Assembly: GCA_015068555.1 (NCBI GenBank) | Contig: SVKI01000015.1 | Coordinates: 1-33,634 of the forward strand | From: Oscillospiraceae bacterium | GTDB taxonomy: Bacteria > Bacillota > Clostridia > UBA1381 > UBA9506 | Direction: 5' to 3' | Length of the DNA: 33,634 nt | Part shown: piece by piece, positions 24,233-32,504 of the stretch | Numbering within the stretch: position 1 is the stretch's first letter | Layout of the letters: every line of letters begins with the position of its first letter | Position numbers and translations under genes: made by a program | Notes under the pieces: generated by a model | Database searches by the model: none | What the model saw: the letters and a program-made list of their open reading frames with translations, nothing else | What the model was told of the DNA's origin: nothing

Positions 24233-24752
24233 TTTCTGATAATAACTTATATATGTTACCTGTTAACGCTACCTGCGCCGAGAATCCTGAGAAATCGGAA
24301 AAGGTGGCGTTTTCTTTTCCGTGCAGTTCACTCATCGTTTGGGAAACCTGCTTGGTTGCCACCACAAAAACCTGCTTTTGTGCCTCAATAAAGGCGCCGT
24401 ATGCCCGCTCCACATCTTTATCTGTCAAGCTGAGGGGCAACATCTTTTGTACCACAGAAATAGAAAGCACCTGCTTTAGTGAGCAAACCATAATCAAATA
24501 GGCAAGATGAATACGTCCGTATCTTTTTTTATTGGGCTTTGGAATAACACCTAATTTGACATAGTTATTAATCATGGACGGCGTGATGAGCTTATCCTTT
24601 TCAGAACGATAAATGCGCAAATATTCTTCCATGAGCGTAATCACCTGATCCATATATAAATCCAGTTTGGGAAGCTCTTCCCAGGCGGGCAAGGTATATT
24701 CTTCTAAGGATTCCAGCCAGCTTTTTAAAGCAGTTTGTTTTTCCTGCATCAT
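24198..24752 (-). CDS. DUF1836 family putative regulator
   Basis: The 184-residue protein contains the DUF1836 pattern: a MerR-like helix-turn-helix (KLITPSMINNYVKLGVIPKPNKKRY) followed by a helical region (HLAYLIMVCSLKQVLSIS). It probably binds DNA, with targets unknown. Its ATG overlaps the MFS stop (ATGA), with GGGGGA as ribosome site; a second ATG follows at once. Its last 35 nt lie inside the 3' end of rluD on the other strand, and no terminator hairpin is evident between the two. Confidence 0.82.
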   Translation of the reverse strand: MMQEKQTALKSWLESLEEYTLPAWEELPKLDLYMDQVITLMEEYLRIYRSEKDKLITPSMINNYVKLGVIPKPNKKRYGRIHLAYLIMVCSLKQVLSISVVQKMLPLSLTDKDVERAYGAFIEAQKQVFVVATKQVSQTMSELHGKENATFSDFSGFSAQVALTGNIYKLLSEIIADQIQTRTH

Positions 24753-26014
24753 CTTTCCCCCTTCTTTTTTAAATCAATGCGACACAATACTGTCAGCACC
24801 ACATAGCCAAGCAATGCAAATAAAACACCAACCAGCATGCCGGCACGCAAACTCACCTGTTCAACCGTAAGGTTGACGCAGTCACCAAGCCGCAAGGCCC
24901 AATGACTGCTGCTTGCCATATCCATAACCTTGCCGGCAAGCCAGGGCCCGAGCGAAGAACCCGAATCCCCGCCGGCTGCAAGGAGGGCAAACAAACGGGC
25001 ACCACCCAAAGGAAATTTACCTGAGGCCTCCACCAGCATGGTCGGCCAGGCGATGGACACCGCAAAGCCGCCAAGCACAATCACCGCGAGCACAATATAC
25101 CGACCGGGCAGAAGGCCCATGGCAAGATAACAAAAAATAAGACTTAAAAAGCAGAATCTAACAACCTTTTTTCTGTCAAGACCCGCACCATAGGTTCCAT
25201 ACAAAACCCTGCCCGTTCCCATTGCCGCAGCAAACATGCAAACGCCTAAAATATCACCAATCGTTTTGGAAACACCCAGGCCTTTCTCGATAAACGAAGA
25301 AGCCCATTGGCTGATGATAAGTTCAGTAGCACCGGCGGCCATGATCGAAAAAAAACAAAGCACGAATACACGGCTTTTAAAAATCTCAGAAAACTTCTGC
25401 CGATTATCTTCAGCCACGCGATCACCAAACGGCGCCACTAAAAACATAAGGAAGGTGAGCACCGCAGGAATGCACCACAAAAGCATGATAAAGGGCCAGC
25501 TTGTTGCGCCCCAGAGAAAGACGAGTACGGTGGTGATTAAAACCACAACCACCTGTCCCCAGCTGTATGCTGCATGAATAAAGCTCATCGCCGCTGTTTT
25601 TTTAGCCTCATCGAGCGGCAATGTATCGACAATCGGGCTGAGCAGCACCTCTAAAATCCCGCCAGAGCCGGAGAATAAAACCGTACCTAAAAGCATCCCA
25701 ATATAAGGATTCTGAGGAAATAACACCGGTGCTGCAGCAAAAAGCAGAAATCCCAACAGAGCAACGACCGGCGCCAAAAGTGCATACGGCCTGAAGCCAT
25801 GCCTGTCGATTGAACCGCTAAAGGAAAGGTCGCACAAAAGCTGGGTAATAAAATTAGCCAGCACGAGAAGGCCGAGCTGGCTAAAGGTTAAATGAAATTG
25901 TTCTCTTAAAGGGATAAAAAGAATGGGTGAAACATTCACGACTACAGCCTGCAATAAATACCCTATGCAGCAGGCACAAATGGTAAACCCATATCCCGGT
26001 CTTTTCATTTTCAT
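24749..26014 (-). CDS. Major facilitator superfamily transporter
   Basis: The 421-residue protein has about 12 membrane segments and the MFS loop-2/3 pattern (residues near FSGSIDRHGFRPYALLAP). Substrate is not predictable. The ATG lies 3 nt after the yabR stop with only a weak ribosome site, so it is probably translated by coupling; a second ATG sits two codons later. It overlaps the DUF1836 gene by 4 nt. An MFS gene at this place is not part of the classical yabP-divIC-yabR run. Confidence 0.87.
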   Translation of the reverse strand: MKMKRPGYGFTICACCIGYLLQAVVVNVSPILFIPLREQFHLTFSQLGLLVLANFITQLLCDLSFSGSIDRHGFRPYALLAPVVALLGFLLFAAAPVLFPQNPYIGMLLGTVLFSGSGGILEVLLSPIVDTLPLDEAKKTAAMSFIHAAYSWGQVVVVLITTVLVFLWGATSWPFIMLLWCIPAVLTFLMFLVAPFGDRVAEDNRQKFSEIFKSRVFVLCFFSIMAAGATELIISQWASSFIEKGLGVSKTIGDILGVCMFAAAMGTGRVLYGTYGAGLDRKKVVRFCFLSLIFCYLAMGLLPGRYIVLAVIVLGGFAVSIAWPTMLVEASGKFPLGGARLFALLAAGGDSGSSLGPWLAGKVMDMASSSHWALRLGDCVNLTVEQVSLRAGMLVGVLFALLGYVVLTVLCRIDLKKKGER

Positions 26015-26017
26015 GGT

Positions 26018-26461
26018 TTAAAAAGAACCGCCGGAGCGACGGTAGGAAGAGCCTCTTTTGGATTCGAGACCTCTTTTTAAATCTTGCATTTTCTCGTCAC
26101 TTGCCTGTTTAAATTTACTCATCATATCTTCAAAAGAAAGAGGAGCCTCACTTTTTTTGGTGAATTCAACACGCTCTGTTTTGGGCACGCGAGCCGGGGC
26201 TGATGCAGCATTTTTCTTCTTTTCTTCCAGTAAGGCCTGTTTAATGGAAAGGCTTACCTTGCCATTATCATCAATGGAGATGATTTTAACCTTTACCTCG
26301 TCATTTTCCTTTAAAAAATCGCTCACATTCTTAACATAAGAAAGAGCCACTTCAGAAATATGTACCAATCCCGTTTTTCCCTCGCCCAGTGAAACAAAGG
26401 CACCAAAAGGCGAAATGCCCGTAACCTTTCCTGTTACGATTTTACCTGGTTCCAAAAGCAT
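26018..26461 (-). CDS. yabR: S1-domain RNA-binding protein (YabR-like)
   Basis: The 147-residue product has one S1 domain (about residues 5-73; GKIVTGKVTGISPFGAFVSLGEGKTGLVHISEV), a Lys/Ala linker and a basic Ser/Arg/Gly-rich end (RGSSYRRSGG). It resembles Bacillus YabR and general stress protein 13, proteins thought to bind ribosomal or messenger RNA. ATG at 26461 with AAGGAGG upstream gives the usual N-terminus; an ATG seven codons earlier lacks a ribosome site. It follows divIC as in Bacillus. Confidence 0.88.
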   Translation of the reverse strand: MLLEPGKIVTGKVTGISPFGAFVSLGEGKTGLVHISEVALSYVKNVSDFLKENDEVKVKIISIDDNGKVSLSIKQALLEEKKKNAASAPARVPKTERVEFTKKSEAPLSFEDMMSKFKQASDEKMQDLKRGLESKRGSSYRRSGGSF

Positions 26462-26521
26462 AAAAAACGCTTCCTCCTTCATATTTATGCCGGAATCATC
26501 CAGCTTTTTCCGCTTGTAGAG

Positions 26522-26818
26522 TCAGTTCTTTTTCGCGTCAATAAAAACCTTTTCCTCCGGGCGCATATAACCAAGCTTTTCTCTTGCCACCCGTTCAATA
26601 TATTCACTTGTGCCGGCCGCTTCTTTTTGCTCTTCCAGCTCTTTATTTTCGCGGCGGGCTTCTTCTAGGCGTACATCCAGTTTGTCCTCTTCCTTGGCAA
26701 GGCGCGCAAAATTAAATTGCTGTGCAAGAGCCAGATAGCAAATGTACAAAATCAGGCCGCACATCAAACATCTTTTGAGTAACACCTTGGTATTCACTTG
26801 TCTTTTATTTTTACTCAT
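26522..26818 (-). CDS. divIC: Septum formation initiator DivIC/FtsB-like
   Basis: The 98-residue single-pass membrane protein has a short basic cytoplasmic end, one membrane segment (about 13-32), a coiled coil (EEDKLDVRLEEARRENKELEEQKE) and the conserved EYIERVAREKLGYMRPEEKVFI motif. It belongs to the FtsL-DivIB-DivIC subcomplex of the divisome. It starts at ATG 26818 with TGAGGAA upstream, 10 nt after yabQ. Confidence 0.92.
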   Translation of the reverse strand: MSKNKRQVNTKVLLKRCLMCGLILYICYLALAQQFNFARLAKEEDKLDVRLEEARRENKELEEQKEAAGTSEYIERVAREKLGYMRPEEKVFIDAKKN

Positions 26819-26828
26819 CGGGTATTCC

Positions 26829-27317
26829 TCATTTTCTCTTCATCAGTTTTATGCTGCGATTCGTGCCTGTTCTCAGGCATCTTACAAATCGCTTCGACTT
26901 CCTAAAGAGCGCGCAAAACACAACTCTTGCGCATCTATACATTATATTATACATAATTAGGAGCGGTGTCAAGAGAAATTTCAAAATTTTTTTTAAAATA
27001 AATGAAAAAAAACGCAAAATCATCCTTAGCAAGGTACGCATAACCTTAGACAGTAAAAGCCCATATAAGAATGCACCCAGAGCAACACCGAAAAACTCAT
27101 ATAGTCTGACGCTCCCATTATTGGCATGTAACATCACAAAGAACATCAGGCACAGAGAAAGCACCCAAAAAATTGCATCCTGTACCTGAACTATCAGCGT
27201 TGCGCATTGCGTCTGTTGCCTGATCAGGCGAAACAGGTCGTATAAAAAATAAATTCCTGCTCCCGTTGCCATGGCGCATAAAAACACATACACTTCTTTT
27301 CCAATTGACATGTTCAT
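26829..27317 (-). CDS. yabQ: Spore cortex biosynthesis protein YabQ
   Basis: The 162-residue membrane protein has the YabQ family N-terminal membrane domain (FLCAMATGAGIYFLYDLFRLIRQ, ALGAFLYGLLLS). A very basic C-terminal tail (KKILKFLLTPLLIMYNIMYR and Lys/Arg clusters) follows. In Bacillus, YabQ is made in the mother cell and is needed for cortex assembly. Its presence indicates a sporulating lineage. AAAGGAAGAG lies upstream of the ATG at 27317. Confidence 0.9.
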   Translation of the reverse strand: MNMSIGKEVYVFLCAMATGAGIYFLYDLFRLIRQQTQCATLIVQVQDAIFWVLSLCLMFFVMLHANNGSVRLYEFFGVALGAFLYGLLLSKVMRTLLRMILRFFSFILKKILKFLLTPLLIMYNIMYRCARVVFCALFRKSKRFVRCLRTGTNRSIKLMKRK

Positions 27318-27332
27318 AACGCTCTTCCTTTT

Positions 27333-27611
27333 TTACCTAAACATTTTTTTGAAAAATCCCTTTCCCTTTTGGCCATAACCGCCACGCTCTGCATATACGA
27401 TGCTCACAATTTCCCCGTCAATCTCAAGCTCGCCTCCGGTTACATCAAGCTTTTGAATATGCAGTTCAAATCCCTCTACGATGACCGTGTCTTCCTCAGT
27501 GAACAAAACGATTTTACCCTCATCGAAGGTATCTACATCCGTAACCTGAGAAATCCGCAATTTGCGACGTTCTTCCAAAACCAGATGGTGGGGGTTTTTA
27601 ATACTTTCCAT
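27333..27611 (-). CDS. yabP: Sporulation protein YabP
   Basis: The 92-residue YabP/YqfC-family protein has the typical opening (NPHHLVLEERRKLRISQVTDVDTFDEGKI) and the beta-rich core (TVIVEGFELHIQKLDVTGGELEIDGEI). In Bacillus it is a mother-cell protein needed for proper spore coat and cortex. ATG at 27611 with AAGGAG upstream was chosen over the 37-codon upstream extension. It is the first gene of the yabP-yabQ-divIC-yabR run, next to a sigma-E-like promoter. Confidence 0.92.
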   Translation of the reverse strand: MESIKNPHHLVLEERRKLRISQVTDVDTFDEGKIVLFTEEDTVIVEGFELHIQKLDVTGGELEIDGEIVSIVYAERGGYGQKGKGFFKKMFR

Positions 27612-27633
27612 AGTTTCACTCCTTCCTACTCCA

Positions 27634-27662
27634 ATTCTATGAAAAAAATCGTTTGGATATGT
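27634..27662 (-). promoter_or_regulatory. Sigma-E-like promoter for yabP
   Basis: Minus-strand ACATATC (27662-27656), a 14-bp spacer and CATAGAAT (27641-27634) resemble the sporulation sigma-E pattern (HATATT, 14-15 bp, CATACAMT). Bacillus yabP is sigma-E dependent. The leader would be about 16 nt. Confidence 0.5.
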
Positions 27663-27671
27663 TAAATCTGA

Positions 27672-27700
27672 TTGACTTAAATCTTCCAAAATGGTACAAT
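27672..27700 (+). promoter_or_regulatory. Promoter of the methyltransferase-TCS-znu operon
   Basis: TTGACT (27672-27677), 17-bp spacer, TACAAT (27695-27700). Transcription would begin near 27707, five bases before an 84-nt hairpin. It overlaps the region just upstream of the divergent yabP promoter. Confidence 0.78.
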
Positions 27701-27711
27701 ACAGAGAGGGG

Positions 27712-27795
27712 GGCTGTTGCATTAGGTACTATGCCGCAAAAGCGGATATTGGCCATGGACTTTTGCCGCATGGTTTAGTTCTTAATGCAACAGCC
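27712..27795 (+). repeat. 84-nt nested hairpin at the 5' end of the operon transcript
   Basis: GGCTGTTGCATTA (27712-27724) is perfectly repeated in inverse at 27783-27795, and the stem extends by two more pairs. After an internal loop, 27729-27742 pairs with 27760-27773 with one mismatch and one G-U. Only about 17 bases at the apex stay unpaired. No T tract follows. It could be a regulatory leader or a small MITE-like palindrome with 13-bp terminal repeats; no target duplication is evident. Confidence 0.75.
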
Positions 27796-27825
27796 TTACT
27801 TATACCATAAAAAGAGGAGTCTGTT

Positions 27826-28698
27826 ATGTGGCTTGCAAATAACTGGAAGGAATATCAAATATTGGACTTATCCGGCGGCGAAAAGCTGGAAAGCTGGAAC
27901 GGCGTTAAGGTAGTTCGTCCTGACCCACAGGTCATTTGGGACAGGCGTCTGTCGCCGAAAAAATGGGAATCGGCTGACGGCGTGTATCACCGCAGCAACA
28001 AAGGCGGCGGCGAATGGCAATTTAAAACCAAGCTCCCCGAGCGCTGGCCCATGCACTATGCACCCTTAGACCTTACGTTTCATATTAAGCCCACCGGATT
28101 TAAGCATATGGGCCTGTTCCCCGAGCAGGCTGTGAACTGGGAATGGATGGCAGATTTAATTCGCAAGGCCGGCCGGCCCATTCGCGTTTTAAATCTGTTT
28201 GCCTACACTGGCGGTGCAACACTTGCCGCTGCAAGAGCGGGTGCACAGGTGGTGCATGTGGATTCTTCCAAGGGCGTTGTCACTTGGGCTAAGGAAAACC
28301 TCGCCCTTTCCGGTATGGCCGACAGGCCTGTGCGCTTTATTGCAGATGATGCCATTAAATTCGTAGAACGCGAAAAGCGTCGCGGCAACTTTTACGACGG
28401 CATCCTGATGGATCCCCCCTCATACGGCAGAGGCCCCGGCGGAGAAGTGTTCAAGCTGGAAAAAGAACTGTTTCACCTGATTGAAAACTGTGCCGGTCTT
28501 CTTTCAGAAAACCCCTTGTTCTTTTTGATTAACTCCTACACGACGGGGCTTGCACCTTCTGTTTTATCCAACCTTTTATACTTAACCGTAGCCAAAAAAC
28601 ACGGCGGCAAGGTAAGCGCCGATGAAATTGGACTCGCCACCGCCCATAAAGGCCTGATTCTGCCCTGTGGCTCTTCCGGCCGTTGGCAGTCTTTATAA
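27826..28698 (+). CDS. Class I SAM-dependent methyltransferase (RlmI/RlmK-like)
   Basis: The 290-residue protein has the SAM motif VLNLFAYTGGATLAAARAGA (121-140), the acidic ribose-contact HVDSSKG (144-150) and the catalytic-type motif DPPSYGRGP (196-204) of the large-subunit rRNA methyltransferase group (Methyltrans_SAM, RlmI/RlmK). The N-terminus lacks a PUA domain. The substrate is presumably 23S rRNA by family. GAGGAG lies 8 nt before the ATG. It is the first gene of an operon with a two-component system, 25 nt upstream of the response regulator. Confidence 0.87.
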   Translation: MWLANNWKEYQILDLSGGEKLESWNGVKVVRPDPQVIWDRRLSPKKWESADGVYHRSNKGGGEWQFKTKLPERWPMHYAPLDLTFHIKPTGFKHMGLFPEQAVNWEWMADLIRKAGRPIRVLNLFAYTGGATLAAARAGAQVVHVDSSKGVVTWAKENLALSGMADRPVRFIADDAIKFVEREKRRGNFYDGILMDPPSYGRGPGGEVFKLEKELFHLIENCAGLLSENPLFFLINSYTTGLAPSVLSNLLYLTVAKKHGGKVSADEIGLATAHKGLILPCGSSGRWQSL

Positions 28699-28723
28699 AC
28701 GCATTAAAAAAGGAGGCATATCA

Positions 28724-29413
28724 ATGAATAATCCTCACATTTTAGTCGTGGATGACGACAGAAACATTTGCGAACTCATACGTCTATATCTGGAAAAAGA
28801 AGGCTTTGTCGTAACACTCGCTTATGACGGCCAGGCTGCACTTAATTTGTTTAAAGAAAAAACTCCTTCTGTTGTACTTTTGGATGTGATGTTGCCAAAA
28901 ATCGACGGATTTCAGGTTTGTCGCGAAATTCGCAGAATCAGCAACATCCCCATTATTATGCTTACAGCCAAAGGAGAAACCTTTGATAAGGTGTTGGGTC
29001 TTGAATTGGGCGCTGATGACTACATGGTTAAGCCCTTTGACAATAAGGAACTTGTCGCGCGCATCAAGGCCGTTTTGCGCCGTTATGACCCGAAAGGCGA
29101 TACGGAAAAAGAAATTGTTTATCCAAATCTTGTTATCAATCTTTCAAACTATGAACTCAAAATCAACGGAAATCCTGTTGATGTACCTCCAAAGGAATTA
29201 GAATTGCTCTATTTCTTAGCAACCAATCCCAATAAGGTATTCACGCGCGAGCAACTGCTTGAGATGGTTTGGGGGTTTGACTATTTCGGTGACTCACGAA
29301 CAGTTGATGTGCACGTGAAGCGTCTGCGCGAAAAACTGGAACTGGCAGGCGAAAATCAGAACTGGCAACTAAAGACCGTTTGGGGCGTTGGCTATAAATT
29401 TGAAGTGAAATAA
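28724..29413 (+). CDS. OmpR-family response regulator
   Basis: The 229-residue protein has a receiver domain (acid pocket D10-D11, phospho-acceptor D54 in LLDVMLPKIDGF, conserved Lys in LTAKGE) and an OmpR/PhoB winged helix (RTVDVHVKRLREKLE, TVWGVGYKFE). ATG at 28724, after AAAGGAGG, is the right start; the frame extends upstream into the methyltransferase gene. The partner kinase follows 25 nt later. Target genes are unknown, but the znu genes in the same operon are candidates. Confidence 0.95.
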   Translation: MNNPHILVVDDDRNICELIRLYLEKEGFVVTLAYDGQAALNLFKEKTPSVVLLDVMLPKIDGFQVCREIRRISNIPIIMLTAKGETFDKVLGLELGADDYMVKPFDNKELVARIKAVLRRYDPKGDTEKEIVYPNLVINLSNYELKINGNPVDVPPKELELLYFLATNPNKVFTREQLLEMVWGFDYFGDSRTVDVHVKRLREKLELAGENQNWQLKTVWGVGYKFEVK

Positions 29414-29438
29414 TTCTCCTCGTGAGAGAAAGAAATGG

Positions 29439-30881
29439 ATGGCAAAATGCCTTATGTTTAAAAAAAGTATCTTTACACAGCTTTTTTCTTCTACGGTTTT
29501 AGTGGTTTTGTGTTGCTTTGTTGTCATGGGAACGCTGATGTACGGCCTGCTCGGTAACTATCTGGCAGAACGCCAGGATGATGAACTGACCTACATTGCT
29601 GAGCAGCTCGCCGATTTTACCCTGTATTTAGCAAAGCAAAACGTCAACTACCCGAAAGATAGCTATCAGATGAATATTGATGCTTTGAGCCGCTCGACTG
29701 ATACCTTTATCGTCGTGCTTGATGCAGATGGAACAACCATTACCACCACGACGATTGATGGCTCTGTTTCGTTACGCCCTGAAATTTACGCAGAGGTGCT
29801 GGAAGGAAAGCGCGTGCGCTATGTGGGTACGCTGGGCGGCCTATTCAGCACCACCACCTATTCGGTCGGTATTCCCCTGCGCATTGGGCAAGACGGTATT
29901 GGGGGTGCGATTTTTGTAAGCAAGCCGGCGCCAGAAGTACATCAGCTTCGTGCCGATATCATCCGCATCTTTTTGTTTTCTGTGTGCCTGGTGCTCGTTG
30001 TTGCCCTGATTGTGATTTATGTCGTTTCCAAACGCATCACAAGTCCTATCAAGGCACTCAGCCGTGCCGCCCGCGATATTGCAACTGGTCAGTTTGACAG
30101 GCGCGTAGAATCAGATGCCGGCGGTGAGCTGGCAGAGCTTGGGGAAACCTTTAACAAAATGGCCGCATCCATTGAACAGCTTGAAACCATGCGCAGCAGT
30201 TTTGTGGCCAATGTTTCGCACGATTTGCGCACGCCGATGACGACCATTACAGGCTTCGTTCAAGGGATTTTAGACGGCACCATTCCGCCCGAACAGCAAA
30301 ATCGCTATCTTTCCATCGTATTAGACGAAACGAAGAGACTTTCACGCCTTGTCACCGATTTGCTTGACATTTCAAAAATTGAGCAGGGCAGTTATAAGCC
30401 TGAGATGCGTGAATTTGATATTAACGAAATGATCAGGCTCACGGTAATCAAGCTTGAAAAACGCATCACAGAGAAAAACATTCATCTGTCCATCGGTTTT
30501 CAATCGGATAACAACCGGGTGTTAGCCGATAAGGACAGCATCCAGAGGGTGCTCACAAACCTTATGGACAATGCCATTAAGTTTACCGATGAAAACGGCT
30601 TTATTGATATTACAACCGGCCCGGATGGAAAAGGCAAAGTTTTTGTAACCGTGCAAAACTCCGGAATCGGTATCGAGAAAAAAGACCTCGCCCATATTTT
30701 TGACCGTTTTTATAAAACGGATAAATCGCGCGGCTTAGATAAAAACGGAACCGGTCTGGGGCTTTATATTGCTAAAAGTATCATCCAGGGGCATGGCGAG
30801 AACATTTGGGCCGAAAGCAAGCCCGGTGAATTTACGCGCATGAGCTTTACGCTGGCCCCTGCGCCCGAGGTAAGAAAATAA
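29439..30881 (+). CDS. Sensor histidine kinase
   Basis: The 480-residue membrane kinase has TM1 (about 12-38), an extracellular domain of about 135 residues (with the beta-strand motif FIVVLDADGTT), and TM2 (about 175-196). These are followed by HAMP, HisKA with phospho-accepting H261 (NVSHDLRTPMTT) and an HATPase domain (NLMDNAIKF, GIGIEKKDLAHIF, GTGLGLYIAK). The signal is unknown. The start codon at 29439 has only a weak purine-rich ribosome site; ATG 29454 is an alternative. It pairs with the upstream response regulator and sits 17 nt before the zinc-binding lipoprotein gene. Confidence 0.94.
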   Translation: MAKCLMFKKSIFTQLFSSTVLVVLCCFVVMGTLMYGLLGNYLAERQDDELTYIAEQLADFTLYLAKQNVNYPKDSYQMNIDALSRSTDTFIVVLDADGTTITTTTIDGSVSLRPEIYAEVLEGKRVRYVGTLGGLFSTTTYSVGIPLRIGQDGIGGAIFVSKPAPEVHQLRADIIRIFLFSVCLVLVVALIVIYVVSKRITSPIKALSRAARDIATGQFDRRVESDAGGELAELGETFNKMAASIEQLETMRSSFVANVSHDLRTPMTTITGFVQGILDGTIPPEQQNRYLSIVLDETKRLSRLVTDLLDISKIEQGSYKPEMREFDINEMIRLTVIKLEKRITEKNIHLSIGFQSDNNRVLADKDSIQRVLTNLMDNAIKFTDENGFIDITTGPDGKGKVFVTVQNSGIGIEKKDLAHIFDRFYKTDKSRGLDKNGTGLGLYIAKSIIQGHGENIWAESKPGEFTRMSFTLAPAPEVRK

Positions 30882-30898
30882 CAAGTAGGAGAAAATAT

Positions 30899-31795
30899 AT
30901 GAAACGGATTTTGCTTATTCTTTTATGCCTGTGTGTGCTCTCCGGGTGCACGGTAGCCAATACCGATGCGCCGGCAGGTACACTCAGCATTGTAACCACC
31001 CTTTTCCCGCAATATGATTTCGCCCGCGTCATCGCGGGGGATTTAGCGCAGGTGCGTTTATTATTGCCCCCCGGTGCCGAGAGCCATTCCTACGAGCCGA
31101 CGCCGGCCGATATGATTGCCATCAACGAGGCCGATTTGTTTATCTACACAGGCGACGAAATGGAGGCCTGGGTGCCACAGGTGCTCGCCAGTTTAGAAAA
31201 AGACCCAGTGATTGTCAATCTTTCAAACGGCATTGATTTGTTACATGGCCACGAAGGGCATGACCACGATGTTGACCCGCATGTTTTTACCAATCCGCTC
31301 TATGCTGTGAAGATGGCGCAGGCCATAACGGATGCCCTTTGTGAAATTGATCCACCGAATGCTGCCGCTTACCAAAGCCGCGGCGAGGCCTATATAAAAG
31401 AGCTCCGCGGGCTGGATGCAAGTCTTACGGAAGTGACTCAAAACGCAGCGCGCAAAAAACTGATCTTTGGCGGACGGTTCGCCTTTTTATATCTCACAGA
31501 GGCCTATGGCCTTTCCTATGAAGCGGCTTATGATTCCTGCAGCAGCGAAAGCGAGCCTTCCTCTGCCAAGATTGCCGATATCATTGAAACCGTTCGAAAA
31601 GAAAAGATTCCCGTGGTGATGTATGAGGAGCTGACAGAACCCAAGCTCGCCCAACTAATTTGTGAGGAAACAGGCGCAAAACCATTGTTACTGCATTCCT
31701 GCCACAACATTTCAAAAGAAGAGCTTGCAGGAGGCGCCACCTATCTTTCTCTCATGCAACAAAACATCGAACATATCAAGGAAGGACTGAACTGA
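30899..31795 (+). CDS. znuA: Metal (zinc-type) ABC transporter substrate-binding lipoprotein
   Basis: The 298-residue protein has a lipoprotein signal (lipobox LSGC, Cys17), the cluster-9 solute-binding fold, and a His/Asp-rich loop (HGHEGHDHDVDPH) typical of zinc-binding ZnuA/AdcA proteins. Metal ligand candidates are His in SHSYEP and in DPHVF. The usual third-site histidine reads GGRFAF here; SSESEPS and HSCHN follow. This pattern seems common in Clostridia versions, from memory. AGGAG precedes the ATG. The ATPase gene begins 1 nt after the stop. Confidence 0.9.
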   Translation: MKRILLILLCLCVLSGCTVANTDAPAGTLSIVTTLFPQYDFARVIAGDLAQVRLLLPPGAESHSYEPTPADMIAINEADLFIYTGDEMEAWVPQVLASLEKDPVIVNLSNGIDLLHGHEGHDHDVDPHVFTNPLYAVKMAQAITDALCEIDPPNAAAYQSRGEAYIKELRGLDASLTEVTQNAARKKLIFGGRFAFLYLTEAYGLSYEAAYDSCSSESEPSSAKIADIIETVRKEKIPVVMYEELTEPKLAQLICEETGAKPLLLHSCHNISKEELAGGATYLSLMQQNIEHIKEGLN

Positions 31796-31796
31796 A

Positions 31797-32504
31797 TTGA
31801 ATCTTTTATCCTGCCGTGATTTATGCATGCACTATGACAGCATCAATGCTGTTTGCCATGTCGACTTCTCTGTGGAAGAAGGAGATTATCTGTGCGTTGT
31901 CGGCGAAAACGGTTCCGGCAAAAGCACCCTGATGAAGGGGCTTTTGGGACTGCTTCCACCCAGCCATGGGCAGGTCGTGTTCACCAGCCTTGCCCAGAAC
32001 GAAATCGGCTATTTACCCCAACAAACGCGCGTGCAAAGAGATTTTCCTGCTTCTTGCCTGGAGGTTGTGCTTTCCGGTTGCTTAAGCCGCAAGGGTTTGA
32101 CACCGTTTTATACAAAAAAGGATAAAGCCCGTGCCGATGAAATGATGGCCCTTTTGGGTATTTCCAATTTAAAAAAGCGTTCCTATCGCGAGCTTTCGGG
32201 CGGTCAACAGCAACGCGTGCTTCTTGCCCGCGCCCTCTGCGCCACAGAAAAATTACTGCTTTTAGACGAGCCGGCAGCTGGCCTTGATCCTGTTGCAACA
32301 GCTGAACTGTATCAGATTATCCGTGATTTGAATCGAAAACGCGGCGTTACTGTGATTATGGTTTCACATGATATCAAAAACGCCGTGGAGTACGGCACAA
32401 AAATTTTGCACATGGCAACTCATGTTGTGTTTTTCGGCAAAACAGAGGATTACATTAAAACGCCGGCCTATGCCCATCTTTTGGGAGGTGTCAGCCATGG
32501 TTAA
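31797..32504 (+). CDS. znuC: Metal ABC transporter ATP-binding protein
   Basis: The 235-residue ATPase has Walker A GENGSGKS (36-43), a Q-loop (GYLPQQ), signature LSGGQQQRVLLARAL, Walker B LLLLDEPAAGLD and the H-loop VSHD. It energises uptake through the ZnuB-like permease. The start is TTG at 31797 (GGAAGGAC about 10 nt upstream); other starts would remove the first strand. It overlaps znuB by 8 nt. Confidence 0.92.
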   Translation: MNLLSCRDLCMHYDSINAVCHVDFSVEEGDYLCVVGENGSGKSTLMKGLLGLLPPSHGQVVFTSLAQNEIGYLPQQTRVQRDFPASCLEVVLSGCLSRKGLTPFYTKKDKARADEMMALLGISNLKKRSYRELSGGQQQRVLLARALCATEKLLLLDEPAAGLDPVATAELYQIIRDLNRKRGVTVIMVSHDIKNAVEYGTKILHMATHVVFFGKTEDYIKTPAYAHLLGGVSHG

